This document shows, piece by piece, positions 8,188 to 17,699 of a stretch of 64,000 bases of DNA. Position 1 is the first letter of the stretch, and each line of letters starts with the position of its first letter. This DNA comes from Petrocella sp024636985 (GTDB taxonomy: Bacteria > Bacillota > Clostridia > Lachnospirales > Vallitaleaceae). The notes beneath the pieces were generated by a model. It made no database searches, was not told the origin of the DNA, and worked only from the letters and a program-made list of their open reading frames with translations. The stretch lies in assembly GCA_024636985.1 (NCBI GenBank), contig JAGXFY010000026.1, forward strand, positions 1 through 64,000, in the 5' to 3' direction. The position numbers were made by a program, and so were the translations under genes.

Positions 8188-9816
8188 TTGAGAGAAATCG
8201 TCTATGTTTTTGGTCATAAGAACCCGGATACTGATTCAACTTGCTCTGCTATTGCATATGCAAATTTGAAGAATCAGATAGATTCAAGTCATGAATATGT
8301 ACCGGTTCTACTGGGAGAACCGAATAAAGAAACTCAGTTTGTTTTGAAACAGGTTGGCCATGAGGTGCCAAAAGTAGTACAGCATTTGAAGCCACATGTA
8401 ACAGATCTAGAAATCAATCAAGTTGGGTTTGTAAAAGAGGCAACTTCCATCAAATCAACATTAGAAACCATAATTACTCAAGTCGGACGTTCAATTCCAG
8501 TTGTAGGGGTCCATGAGCATTTGATAGGTGTTGTTTCTATTTCGGATATTTTACCATTGTATATGTCTATGGAGGGGCAAAATTTCTTAAAAGATACAAG
8601 TACTCCCTATAGCAATCTTATGACAGAATTAACATTGACAACTTTCCATGGCAAAAAGCCTACAGGCAACGTATCGGGTAGAATCATTTTATTTGACGAT
8701 CTTCAAGATGAAGAAGTATTTGATAAAAAGGACATTCTCTTCTGTGATATTAAGACCTACAACAGAGGTAAGACAAAAGATATTGATGTTGGTGTTCTGG
8801 TTCTTGCGAACGTTCAAGACAAAGAGACCATCGGAATTAAATCGGATGAAACCAGAATATTATTAATAACAGATAAATCTCTATGTGCATTGTTGAAGGT
8901 CATCAATCAAACTGCACCTATAAAAAGTGTGGTTAAAAAAGATAATCTAGAGTATTTTTCAACTTATGAAACGATTGAGGATGTTAAACGTAATATGTTG
9001 ACCTCGAAATTTAGACGATTTCCTGTTGTGGATGAAAATGGTTTTATAAAAGGTATGATATCAAAAGGTGATTTGTTTGAAACCAGACAGAAAAAAGCAA
9101 TTTTGGTAGACCATAATGAAAAGGGACAATCTATTGATGGTATAGAGGACATTCATCTGATGGAAGTTATAGATCATCATCGGGTAGCAGATATACAAAC
9201 CATGGGACCTTTGTATTTTAGAGTGGAGCCTGTTGGGTGTACGTCTACGATTGTAGCTAAGATATATGAAGAACAACAAGTGAAGATAGATAAAAAGATG
9301 GCAAAAATAATGCTCAGCGCCATTTTGTCAGATACATTGCTGTTTAAATCACCGACATCTACAGAAGTGGATGAAGCTATGGCTAATAAACTTGCAAAGA
9401 TAGCAGGTGTAGATATTCAAATGTACGGTATGCAGCTCATCCATGCAGGTGCAGATCTTGAAGGCTTGACCGCTATGGAGATTTTAACCACTGACCTTAA
9501 GAGATTTACTTTTGGGGACAATAGAGTTATCATAGCTCAAACCAACACAAGTGACTTTGATGGCTTCTTCAAAGTATATGATGAAGTCTTACAGGCAATG
9601 CGTAACATGAGTGATGATCAAGAAGTGGACTTGGTCGTGCTATTAGTAACGGACGTCGTTATGGGTGGTACAGAGCTCATTGCTGTGGGGCCGGCAAAAT
9701 GGATCGTGGAACAAGCTTTTAAAGTTCAGTCTACGGAGAACAGTATTTTCTTACCCAATGTTTTTTCAAGGAAAAAACAAGTGGTGCCGAATTTGATGAA
9801 AGCTGCGAAGTTATAG
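8188..9816 (+). CDS. Family II manganese-dependent inorganic pyrophosphatase with CBS/DRTGG insert
   Basis: A 542-residue enzyme that hydrolyses pyrophosphate to phosphate in the cytosol. The DHH catalytic half is split. GHKNPDTDS at residues 9-17 and DHHR at 329-332 supply the metal ligands, and the DHHA2 domain lies at the C-terminus. The insert of about 230 residues contains two CBS motifs (VGRSIPVVGVHEHLIGVVS near 99, FRRFPVVDENGFIKGMIS near 275) around a DRTGG domain, known in clostridial CBS-PPases to bind adenine nucleotides and diadenosine polyphosphates. The start codon is TTG with GGAGGT eight bases upstream. A strong terminator follows. Confidence 0.95.
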   Translation: MREIVYVFGHKNPDTDSTCSAIAYANLKNQIDSSHEYVPVLLGEPNKETQFVLKQVGHEVPKVVQHLKPHVTDLEINQVGFVKEATSIKSTLETIITQVGRSIPVVGVHEHLIGVVSISDILPLYMSMEGQNFLKDTSTPYSNLMTELTLTTFHGKKPTGNVSGRIILFDDLQDEEVFDKKDILFCDIKTYNRGKTKDIDVGVLVLANVQDKETIGIKSDETRILLITDKSLCALLKVINQTAPIKSVVKKDNLEYFSTYETIEDVKRNMLTSKFRRFPVVDENGFIKGMISKGDLFETRQKKAILVDHNEKGQSIDGIEDIHLMEVIDHHRVADIQTMGPLYFRVEPVGCTSTIVAKIYEEQQVKIDKKMAKIMLSAILSDTLLFKSPTSTEVDEAMANKLAKIAGVDIQMYGMQLIHAGADLEGLTAMEILTTDLKRFTFGDNRVIIAQTNTSDFDGFFKVYDEVLQAMRNMSDDQEVDLVVLLVTDVVMGGTELIAVGPAKWIVEQAFKVQSTENSIFLPNVFSRKKQVVPNLMKAAKL

Positions 9817-9835
9817 ATAAAGTTAAGGTATAGAT

Positions 9836-9888
9836 TAAAAAACGACGGACGCTTCAAGTTAAGATCTTGAAGCGTCCGTCGTTTTTGT
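9836..9888 (+). terminator. Strong terminator after the pyrophosphatase gene
   Basis: AACGACGGACGCTTCAAG pairs perfectly with CTTGAAGCGTCCGTCGTT (18 bp), loop TTAAGAT, with A-rich and T-rich flanks, so it may work in both directions toward convergent pepF. Confidence 0.95.
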
Positions 9889-9890
9889 AA

Positions 9891-10005
9891 TTCTCTAGGA
9901 AAGACAATTTAATGTTAATGCGTTGAAATATCACATTAACCATCAAGGAAATCTTTCCTGCCGGAACAATTTGCTTTGCAAAGCGAGGCGTAGCCTCTTT
10001 GTTCT
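9891..10005. repeat. Intergenic structured repeat, family B copy 1
   Basis: Starts TTCTCTAGGAAAG and ends TTTGTTCT. It contains GTTAATGCG..CACATTAAC, AGGAAAG..CTTTCCT and GGAACAA..TTGTTC as nested complementary arms, with inner GAGGC..GCCTC. Full-length, nearly the same as the copy at 40821-40934. It lies between the convergent pyrophosphatase and pepF genes. Confidence 0.8.
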
Positions 10006-10037
10006 ATTATGGCAGTACGTGATGCATTTACTTAAAC

Positions 10038-11789
10038 TTAGTACGTTAAGAACAAATCAATATCTTTCTTGATTAACTCAAGAGAAGCTCTAAAAAAATC
10101 AGGATTGTGGGCATCAACACCAACAATAGATAAAACATCTTTGATATTATTTGAACCGGTTGCTTTAAGAAGAGCGTCATACTTCGGTATGAAAGCTTCT
10201 TTGTCTTCTAGGTACATGGCATATAATCCTTTTGCAAACAATAAACCAAAAGCATAGGGAAAGTTATAAAAGTTATAATCAGCAGAATAATAGTGGGGTT
10301 TACAAACCCACATATAAGGATGCAAGTAATCATGGTCTAAACCATCACCGTAAGCTTCTTTTTGTGCTTGTAGCATCATGAATTTTAACTCCTCAACAGA
10401 GAGAGAAGCATTGGTGCGTTGTTTGAAAAGCTCGGTTTCAAAAAGATAGCGGCTATAGATATCAACGATGACCTGGCAAGCACTCATGATTGCATTCTCA
10501 ACAATAACAATGGCTTCATCTTGCGTAGCATGATTTAATGCTGCATTGTTAACGATGGTTTCACAAAAGATGGAGGCAGTTTCAGCAAGTGGCATCGGGT
10601 AGTCGCTGTTGGTTTGGACTTCATCTTTGAGACATTCACCATGGTAACCATGGCCAAGCTCATGTGCCAAAGTGCTTACGTCGTTGAAATTATTGTTGAA
10701 ATTAGCCATGATACGGCTTTCAGATACACAATGAATATTGCTACAAAAAGCACCGGAAGCCTTACCTTCTCTTGGGAAAGGGTCAACCCAATTCATATCA
10801 AAGGCACGCTTAGCATAATCTCCAAGAACAGGGCTGTAACTTGAAAAATTTGTAATAATGAATGCTTGTGCTTCTTCATAGGTGTAAGTCATATGGACAT
10901 TCCCAATTGGGGCAAATAAATCATAAAAGGGCAATCCCTTTTCATGACCGAGCATTGCTGCTTTCTTTTTTAGATAAGCTCTAAAAGAGGGTAAATATTC
11001 AGAAATAGCCGTCATCATAGCATCAAGTGTTTCAAGATCCATTTGAGCATCTTTTAGGGTCATTTCAAGTGGGGAAGCATAACCACGTTTATGAGCAACG
11101 GTAATAACTTCGCCCTTGATAGCATTTAAAGCTGCAGCAGAGACCGTATCGATTTTTTTATAGGATTCAAGTTCGGCATCATAAGCATGGCGTCGTTTCT
11201 TAGCGTCTTGATCATATGCGAGGCTTCTAACAATTGATATAGGTAAGGTATCACCGTCTACAGAGGCTGTTAAAGAAGCGAGGGTTGCCTCTTGGAGCTT
11301 ACTCCAAGCATTGGACCCTGTGTTGCGCATATGGGCAAGAAGGGACTCTTCAGCGTCGCTAAGCATATACTGGGCATCATCCAGTGCATTTCGAATGGCG
11401 AATTGATAAGGCTTTAATTGAGGGGCACTATTTATTACGGTCTCTAAGTCGGATAATGTACCTAACCATTTTTTAAAACCAACATTAACAAGCGTTAGTA
11501 TGGGATCATAACCTTCAACAGTTTCAATTAGTTTTAAGGCTTTTGAATTTTTTGTATCGACGGAGTAAGTGAGCTGGCCAAAGTTGCCTAATGCTTCAAG
11601 GACAGCTCCTAAAGTATCCATAAGTTGATAGAAGCCAAGTATTTTTTCTTCTGTAGGTTTTGGACCCTTTAAATCCTCATGTATGTAATTTTGAGCTTTT
11701 TTCATAAGCTGACGAACGGTATTTTGATCCGTTGATAGTTTAGGATCTTCAAAAGACGTGTATAAGACATCCAAATTCCACTGTTTCAT
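10038..11789 (-). CDS. pepF: Oligoendopeptidase F (M3 metallopeptidase)
   Basis: A 583-residue cytosolic zinc peptidase that degrades oligopeptides. The zinc site HELGHGYHGE lies near residue 376 (two His and catalytic Glu), with the third ligand in the ETASIFCETIV segment about 25 residues later. The N-terminal PepF domain and the length fit the M3B family of Gram-positives. The start has AAGGAGAG seven bases before the ATG. It is monocistronic, facing the pyrophosphatase gene across a family B repeat and divergent from the zinc-ribbon gene. Confidence 0.95.
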   Translation of the reverse strand: MKQWNLDVLYTSFEDPKLSTDQNTVRQLMKKAQNYIHEDLKGPKPTEEKILGFYQLMDTLGAVLEALGNFGQLTYSVDTKNSKALKLIETVEGYDPILTLVNVGFKKWLGTLSDLETVINSAPQLKPYQFAIRNALDDAQYMLSDAEESLLAHMRNTGSNAWSKLQEATLASLTASVDGDTLPISIVRSLAYDQDAKKRRHAYDAELESYKKIDTVSAAALNAIKGEVITVAHKRGYASPLEMTLKDAQMDLETLDAMMTAISEYLPSFRAYLKKKAAMLGHEKGLPFYDLFAPIGNVHMTYTYEEAQAFIITNFSSYSPVLGDYAKRAFDMNWVDPFPREGKASGAFCSNIHCVSESRIMANFNNNFNDVSTLAHELGHGYHGECLKDEVQTNSDYPMPLAETASIFCETIVNNAALNHATQDEAIVIVENAIMSACQVIVDIYSRYLFETELFKQRTNASLSVEELKFMMLQAQKEAYGDGLDHDYLHPYMWVCKPHYYSADYNFYNFPYAFGLLFAKGLYAMYLEDKEAFIPKYDALLKATGSNNIKDVLSIVGVDAHNPDFFRASLELIKKDIDLFLTY

Positions 11790-11969
11790 AGGACTCTCCT
11801 TGTAATATATATTTTTCCGATTTTATTTAAGAGGGTTAATGGGTAACGACTAAATTGTAACATATTGGAATTATTTATGAAATAGAGGGTTTAAAAAAAA
11901 TAAGGAATGGTCTATAATTAATCTAGCGGTCATGGGAAATAGTGGCTAATTCAATTAAGGAGGTTTCGT

Positions 11970-12773
11970 ATGCCTTGGTGTCCGAAATGTAAAACAGAAT
12001 ATGAAGATCATATGGTGCAATGTGTAGATTGCCATATAGATTTGGTGCCGGATTTAGTAAACCACACGTATATGAAAGATTTGATTGCTGTCAAACCCGA
12101 TGATTCAGAAGAATTGTTAAGGTATCTCGCATATTCAGGAATCCAAAAGGTTGAGACGGTCCAAGCAGAAGACAACCTGATTATTAAGGTAGGTGAAAAA
12201 GAATATGAGTCTGCCATGACTTATGTAAAAGTCTATATACGAGAACATATGGAAGAAACAAACGAAGATGACTTCTATTTCGATGAATACGAAGCAGAGA
12301 CCGTTGATGTAAAAGGTACGGTCAGTGAAATGAAATCGACGGTATATACCTTTGGTACGGTTGGTATTGTAGCAATAGTACTTGGTGTATTTAACTTTTT
12401 GGAAATTATTACAATCGGTGGTTTCAACAAAATGATGATCTCTTCGGTACTCATCATTATGGGTGGTCTTTTTACTTACATTGCTTTTCATACCAGAAAA
12501 GGAATTGATGTAGCAAAAGCTGAGGGAGAGACCAAAGAACAGTTACACCTTACTATGGTAGCCAACTACTTTGACTCAAAATCCGAACAAAATCTATTTG
12601 GTCTAAGTGGTATTAAGGAAGAAGATTTCGATGATCCTGCAATGTATTTTGCGATTATTGACAGAATAAAGGTTCAAGTCAAAACTCAAAATCCTGAGGC
12701 GCCACTGGTGTTGATCAATGGGGCGTGTGAAACCATTTATGATCGAATCAATGAAAATAGAGACGGAAAATAA
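11970..12773 (+). CDS. Zinc-ribbon membrane protein of unknown role
   Basis: A 267-residue protein I do not recognise as a named family. The N-terminus has two CxxC pairs (Cys4/Cys7 and Cys18/Cys21), a zinc ribbon. Residues 33-95 resemble a DUF2007-type signal-transducing fold (inference). Two membrane helices span about 124-146 and 151-172, and a soluble C-terminal domain follows. The acidic stretch at 93-106 (EETNEDDFYFDEYEAE) is a linker. It has a clear AAGGAGG site and TATAAT at 11913-11918. A bidirectional terminator ends it. Confidence 0.75.
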   Translation: MPWCPKCKTEYEDHMVQCVDCHIDLVPDLVNHTYMKDLIAVKPDDSEELLRYLAYSGIQKVETVQAEDNLIIKVGEKEYESAMTYVKVYIREHMEETNEDDFYFDEYEAETVDVKGTVSEMKSTVYTFGTVGIVAIVLGVFNFLEIITIGGFNKMMISSVLIIMGGLFTYIAFHTRKGIDVAKAEGETKEQLHLTMVANYFDSKSEQNLFGLSGIKEEDFDDPAMYFAIIDRIKVQVKTQNPEAPLVLINGACETIYDRINENRDGK

Positions 12774-12791
12774 GAACAAAGAGGCTAGGCG

Positions 12792-12853
12792 CCAAAACTA
12801 AAAAAGATGGAAACCTTTGACATATATGTCAGGTTCCATCTTTTTTAGTTTTG
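12792..12853. terminator. Bidirectional terminator between convergent genes
   Basis: AAACTAAAAAAGATGGAA pairs with TTCCATCTTTTTTAGTTT, with an inner TTTGACATATATGTCA part. A-tract on one side and T-tract on the other serve both converging genes. The outermost bases (GCGCCAAAACT / AGTTTTGACGC) resemble the edge of the family A repeat. Confidence 0.9.
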
Positions 12854-12857
12854 ACGC

Positions 12858-13286
12858 TTAATCATTCTTAGAAAACTTTCTATTATTTGCAATCATCGCG
12901 CGTTCCTCCAAGAGGTCCTTTAACAATTCATGAAAAGGCCAGTTAATAGAAAGCGGTGTTACAACTGCAAAAAGTGGGCTTGGAAAGCCAAGTGTTTTAA
13001 AGTTTCGAACAAAATCATTTAATTCTTGGGGAGAGACGGCATTAAGGACAATGGCCTGTGTATCAATCCGTTCAATGCCGAAAGTTGGTTTGTCGGTATG
13101 ATTAATCAGCTTTTGTAATGTATTCCCTAATATACTTGGTGTTACATTCACGAACTCAAAGATGTCATATAAAGCGGCGTAGTCTTGTATTTTTTTAAAT
13201 GCGATTTCATCGTATCCATAGACGAGGAGACAGGTTTTGCCTTCCGGTCGATTATTATTTTGATGATCTATTTTTTCAAAAGCCAT
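12858..13286 (-). CDS. DUF3783-like small protein
   Basis: A 142-residue cytosolic protein starting MAFEKIDHQNNN. The central part (CLLVYGYDEIAFKKIQDY, then a conserved-looking FGIERIDTQAIVLNAVS) resembles DUF3783 proteins of Clostridia, from memory. The function is unknown. AAAGGA lies six bases before the ATG at 13286, so this start is chosen over an ATG five codons upstream. It converges on the zinc-ribbon gene, sharing a terminator. Confidence 0.6.
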   Translation of the reverse strand: MAFEKIDHQNNNRPEGKTCLLVYGYDEIAFKKIQDYAALYDIFEFVNVTPSILGNTLQKLINHTDKPTFGIERIDTQAIVLNAVSPQELNDFVRNFKTLGFPSPLFAVVTPLSINWPFHELLKDLLEERAMIANNRKFSKND

Positions 13287-13545
13287 AGAGTATCCTTTCA
13301 TAGTAAAGTGTTAAGGTTATTGATACAGTAAACTGTCCTTAACTATTATACCTAAGAATAAGCTTGCTGACTATAAGAATTACATTTTATTTCAGAATAA
13401 TAGCGACTTATAATAAAAAAAACAGATATTAATGAAAATTTAAAGGAAAATCACCTTTTATGAAGTATATTATAAAATAGATAGAATTATTCTAAACATA
13501 AATCTTATCACCAACGAAACAACAAGCATAAACTGGAGGTGCAAG

Positions 13546-14553
13546 ATGAACCTTAGAGAACAACAGGAGAATTTTGAAGAGCAATATTTAAGTGAATATG
13601 CGGTATTTTCAAAGAATTCAGCAGGTAGAGAGTCGGAAGAGTCACCTTGTGATATACGAACGGATTTTCAGAGGGACCGAGATCGAATTATTCATTCTAA
13701 AGCATTTAGAAGGTTGAAACATAAGACACAAGTATTTATTTCACCGGAAGGTGACCATTATAGAACGAGATTAACCCATACATTAGAAGTAGCACAAATT
13801 GGTAGAACAATAGCAAGAGCACTTAGGTTAAATGAAGATTTGACAGAAGCCATAGCGCTTGGTCATGACCTAGGACACACACCATTTGGTCATGCAGGTG
13901 AACGTGCACTTGATAACATATGTGAAGTAGGCTTTAAACATTACGAACAAAGTATTAGAGTGGTTGAAATGTTGGAAAATAAGGGTAAAGGCCTTAACTT
14001 AACATGGGAAGTAAGGGATGGCATATTGAATCATCCTACAAAAGGTGAACCAAGTACATTGGAAGGTAAGATCATTCGATTATCAGATAAGATTGCGTAT
14101 ATTAACCATGACATTGATGACGCCATACGTGCTAAGATTCTTATGGCGGATGATATACCTAAAACTTACTTAGATATATTAGGTCAAACGGCACGACAAA
14201 GAATTAATAATATGATTCATGACATTGTGGGTAACAGCATGAATAAAAATGATGTGATTATGAGTCCTACTATGATGGACGCCATGCAAGAGTTACGTGT
14301 ATTCATGTTTGAGAATGTATATATTGGTTCAAAAGCTAAGGAGCATGAGAATAAAGCGATTAATATGTTAACACAACTTTTCTTGTATTTTAAGGAGAGG
14401 GAACATCTTTTGCCTTATGAATACTTAGAGCGTATTGATAACAAAGAAGATACCCTTGATCGTGTGGTGTGTGATTATATTGCTGGAATGACGGACCGTT
14501 ATGCCATCAATACTTTTACAGAGATATTCATACCATCATCATGGAAAGATTAA
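13546..14553 (+). CDS. dgt: dGTPase-like HD-domain triphosphohydrolase
   Basis: A 335-residue metal-dependent phosphohydrolase that splits dNTPs to nucleoside and triphosphate. The HD motif is THTLEVAQIGR near residue 79, followed by GHDLGHTPFGHAGE near 105; the N-terminal RTDFQRDRDRIIHSKAFRRLKHKTQV is typical of this family. The length fits the short dGTPase-like class. In many Clostridia it sits directly before dnaG and rpoD, as here, suggesting dNTP control next to replication start. The ribosome site is GGAGGTG. Confidence 0.93.
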   Translation: MNLREQQENFEEQYLSEYAVFSKNSAGRESEESPCDIRTDFQRDRDRIIHSKAFRRLKHKTQVFISPEGDHYRTRLTHTLEVAQIGRTIARALRLNEDLTEAIALGHDLGHTPFGHAGERALDNICEVGFKHYEQSIRVVEMLENKGKGLNLTWEVRDGILNHPTKGEPSTLEGKIIRLSDKIAYINHDIDDAIRAKILMADDIPKTYLDILGQTARQRINNMIHDIVGNSMNKNDVIMSPTMMDAMQELRVFMFENVYIGSKAKEHENKAINMLTQLFLYFKEREHLLPYEYLERIDNKEDTLDRVVCDYIAGMTDRYAINTFTEIFIPSSWKD

Positions 14554-14660
14554 TATAGGTCAAAGTATAAAAAAATAAAGGAAATTTGATAGAGCTGTCG
14601 AACACTATTTAGGTACGACCAAATATATATATGTACAGGGCAGAAAAAGAGGTCAAGAGG

Positions 14661-16424
14661 ATGCTTTATCCAGAAGAGTTGATTGAAGAAATAAGAACTC
14701 AAAATAATATCATTGACGTAGTATCTGAATATGTCCATCTGGCTAAAAAAGGCAGTTCTCATTTCGGTCTATGTCCATTTCATAATGAGAAGTCCCCCAG
14801 TTTTTCTGTCAGTGAAGATAAACAGATGTACTATTGTTTTGGATGCGGCGCAGGTGGCAATGTATACACCTTTGTGATGGAGTATGAAAACTACAACTTT
14901 GTCGAAGCAATAAAAGCTTTGGCAGATCGAGCTCATATTCAATTACCGGAAATGGAGTATTCAGATGCTCAGAAAAAGGAATTGAGTTTTAAGCAAAGAC
15001 TGCTAGATGCTAACAAAGAAGCTGCGAGATATTATTATTATCAAATGATGAACGATCCTAAGAAAAAAGCCATTGTGTACCTTGAGAAAAGAGGTATTGA
15101 TGAGACCAACAGGAAAAAATTCGGTTTAGGGTATGCAAATTTTTTTAGAGATGATACCTATAAATACCTGAGAAGTAAAGGTTTTACAGACCAAGAACTT
15201 TTTGAAGCCGGATTAACAGCCAAAGATAAGACGAAACAAGAATCCTATTATGATCGATTTTTTGATCGACTTATGTTCCCCATTTTTGATGTACACAATA
15301 GGGTTATTGGTTTTGGCGGTCGTGTTCTAGGGGATAACAATCCCAAATATTTAAATACAGGGGAAACCAAGCTGTTTGATAAAAGTCGGAATCTATACGG
15401 TATGAATATTGCCAGAATGGCACGAAACAAGAAACTCATTATCGTAGAGGGTTATATGGATGTAATTGCTTTGCATCAAGCCGGATTCACCACGGCAGTT
15501 GCATCCCTCGGTACTGCTTCCACAACAGGGCATGCCAGTCTGATTAGACGTTATGCAGAAGAAGTGGTCATTGCATATGATACAGATGACGCAGGTATTA
15601 ATGCGACACTAAGAGCAATTCCCATACTAAAAAAAGCGGGCATTAGCGTTAGAGTGTTAAGTGTCGAAGGCGCAAAAGATCCGGATGAATATATTGAAAA
15701 GTTTGGTGCCAAGGGTTTTGCAGACTTGATAGAACATGCTGAGCCGAGCTTTATGTATGAAATAAGGCAGCTTGAAAAATCTCATAATCTTAAAGACCCT
15801 GAAGGTCGGACCAACTTTGATTATGCGTTGGCCAAAAAAATATTGACGTTAGAAAATGAAATCGAAATAGAAAACTATTTGGACGCGGTAGTAGATAAAT
15901 ACAATATTAAGCGAAGTGCCATGGAAAGCTTACTTGGTAAAATAGGAAAGAATATTGGTATAGCCAGTCAACCAAAGGATCAAAGCGATGGCGTGACAAG
16001 TAGGGATTCAAAAGATGTTATCATGAGGGCTCAAAAAAACATGTTAACATTGATTACAAGTCACCAAAAAGTCTACAATGCCATTTTAGAACTCATAAAA
16101 CCGGATGAGTTTTCCGATAACACATATAGAAGAATGGCACAGATGGTCATGGATGCCTATGAAAAGGAAGAACCCATTGAACCGGCAAGTCTGATTCAAC
16201 AGTTTGATACTATAGAAGAGCAGAATAAGATTGCAAATATATTTAATAACAATATGCCTATTGAACATGCTGGGCAGTTTGAAAAAATGATTCGAGAGAA
16301 CATTCAAATCATCAAGCGGCAACATATAGAGCAACTATCCAAACAAGTGAATGACCCGAAGCAGTTACAAGAAATGATCAACATGAAAAGACAGCTAGAT
16401 AGCTTAAATATATCACTTGATTGA
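14661..16424 (+). CDS. dnaG: DNA primase
   Basis: A 587-residue enzyme that makes RNA primers for replication. The CHC2 zinc finger is at residues 39-63 (CPFHNEKSP and YYCFGCG). The TOPRIM core has VEGYMDVIALHQAG and AYDTDDAG. The C-terminal DnaB-binding domain starts near 440. ATG 14661 (MLYPEELIEEIR) has AGAGGT seven bases upstream; an in-frame ATG at 14631 would add ten unrelated residues. It forms the macromolecular synthesis operon with the following sigma factor. Confidence 0.96.
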   Translation: MLYPEELIEEIRTQNNIIDVVSEYVHLAKKGSSHFGLCPFHNEKSPSFSVSEDKQMYYCFGCGAGGNVYTFVMEYENYNFVEAIKALADRAHIQLPEMEYSDAQKKELSFKQRLLDANKEAARYYYYQMMNDPKKKAIVYLEKRGIDETNRKKFGLGYANFFRDDTYKYLRSKGFTDQELFEAGLTAKDKTKQESYYDRFFDRLMFPIFDVHNRVIGFGGRVLGDNNPKYLNTGETKLFDKSRNLYGMNIARMARNKKLIIVEGYMDVIALHQAGFTTAVASLGTASTTGHASLIRRYAEEVVIAYDTDDAGINATLRAIPILKKAGISVRVLSVEGAKDPDEYIEKFGAKGFADLIEHAEPSFMYEIRQLEKSHNLKDPEGRTNFDYALAKKILTLENEIEIENYLDAVVDKYNIKRSAMESLLGKIGKNIGIASQPKDQSDGVTSRDSKDVIMRAQKNMLTLITSHQKVYNAILELIKPDEFSDNTYRRMAQMVMDAYEKEEPIEPASLIQQFDTIEEQNKIANIFNNNMPIEHAGQFEKMIRENIQIIKRQHIEQLSKQVNDPKQLQEMINMKRQLDSLNISLD

Positions 16425-16464
16425 ACCAACCATAATCTATTGGATTAAGGAAAGGAATGTAAAT

Positions 16465-17589
16465 ATGGCTAAGAATAAACCTGAAGTAGAAACGTCTGAA
16501 GAGGACATAGCATTGTTTCAAGAAAAGCTTGCAGAATTGTTAAATATTGCAAGAGAAAAAAAGGATGTTCTTGAATATGCGGAGATTGAAAGACATTTTA
16601 AGGCGCTTGAGTTAACGCCGGATCAAATTGAGATTATATATGAGTTTCTAGACAAAAATGATATTGATGTTCTTGGCATGGTATCTGATGAAGATGATAC
16701 TGTTGAAGAGGAAGAGGAAGAAGAAGAAGTTGAGCTCGATTTATCCTTGCCCGATGGTATCAATATCGATGATCCTGTTCGTATGTATTTGAAAGAAATA
16801 GGAAAAGTAAGTCTTTTGACAGCTCAAGAAGAGATTGATCTAGCAAAAAGAATGGAAGATGGTGACATTCAAGCAAAACAACGTCTAGCAGAAGCCAATC
16901 TAAGATTGGTTGTTAGTATTGCAAAACGTTATGTTGGGCGTGGTATGTTATTTTTAGACCTTATTCAAGAAGGTAATTTGGGTCTGATTAAAGCGGTAGA
17001 AAAATTTGATTATCGAAAAGGCTATAAATTCAGTACATATGCAACTTGGTGGATCAGACAGGCCATTACCAGAGCGATTGCCGATCAAGCCAGAACCATT
17101 CGTATACCGGTTCATATGGTTGAAACCATAAACAAACTGATTCGTGTTAGTCGACAACTGCTACAGGAATTGGGCAGAGATCCATTGCCGGAAGAAATTG
17201 GCGAAGAGCTAAACATGCCGGTTGAAAAGGTTCGAGAAATTCTCAAGATATCTCAAGAGCCTGTGTCTTTAGAAACACCAATTGGTGAGGAAGAAGACAG
17301 TCACTTAGGTGACTTCATACAAGATGATAATGTACCGGTCCCAGCTGAAGCTGCAGCGTTTACTTTGTTAAAAGAGCAACTTGTAGAAGTGCTGGACACT
17401 TTAACAGACAGAGAACAAAAGGTCTTAAGGTTAAGGTTTGGTTTGGATGACGGACGTGAAAGAACACTAGAAGAAGTTGGCAAAGAGTTTAATGTGACGA
17501 GGGAACGTATCAGACAAATTGAAGCCAAAGCTTTAAGGAAGTTGCGACACCCAAGCCGCAGTCGTAAACTAAAAGATTACTTGGAATAA
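16465..17589 (+). CDS. rpoD: Primary sigma factor (sigma-70/SigA)
   Basis: A 374-residue housekeeping sigma factor. Region 1.1 is short, followed by an acidic tract at about 74-86 (EEEEEEEEV). Regions 1.2 (DPVRMYLKEIG), 2.1-2.4 (NLRLVVSIAKRY, FSTYATWWIRQAI), 3 and 4.2 (TLEEVGKEFNVTRERIRQIE) are all complete. AAGGAA lies before ATG 16465; starts further upstream overlap dnaG and lack a site. The stem-loop after it may lower read-through to trmK. Confidence 0.98.
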   Translation: MAKNKPEVETSEEDIALFQEKLAELLNIAREKKDVLEYAEIERHFKALELTPDQIEIIYEFLDKNDIDVLGMVSDEDDTVEEEEEEEEVELDLSLPDGINIDDPVRMYLKEIGKVSLLTAQEEIDLAKRMEDGDIQAKQRLAEANLRLVVSIAKRYVGRGMLFLDLIQEGNLGLIKAVEKFDYRKGYKFSTYATWWIRQAITRAIADQARTIRIPVHMVETINKLIRVSRQLLQELGRDPLPEEIGEELNMPVEKVREILKISQEPVSLETPIGEEEDSHLGDFIQDDNVPVPAEAAAFTLLKEQLVEVLDTLTDREQKVLRLRFGLDDGRERTLEEVGKEFNVTRERIRQIEAKALRKLRHPSRSRKLKDYLE

Positions 17590-17599
17590 GAGGCATGGT

Positions 17600-17648
17600 C
17601 TAAGGTCTTGGTTTTGGGGTTACGCTCCCGGACCAAGACTTTTCATTT
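17600..17648 (+). terminator. Partial terminator after rpoD
   Basis: AAGTCTTGGT-type stem: GTCTTGGT pairs with ACCAAGAC around a 17-nt loop, then TTTTCATTTT. The tract is interrupted, so some read-through into trmK is likely. Confidence 0.65.
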
Positions 17649-17699
17649 TACAAAAAAATGACTTTGCTGCGATATATATCAAAACATAGGAGGATTGCT

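Noticed and set aside
9891..10005. Insertion sequence remnant
   Set aside because: No transposase fragment and the several copies have hairpins rather than simple terminal inverted repeats with an ORF.
12135..12491. 118-codon minus-strand frame within the zinc-ribbon gene
   Set aside because: Composition is unlike a protein (Tyr/Phe/Thr rich) and it overlaps a supported gene; no start signal.
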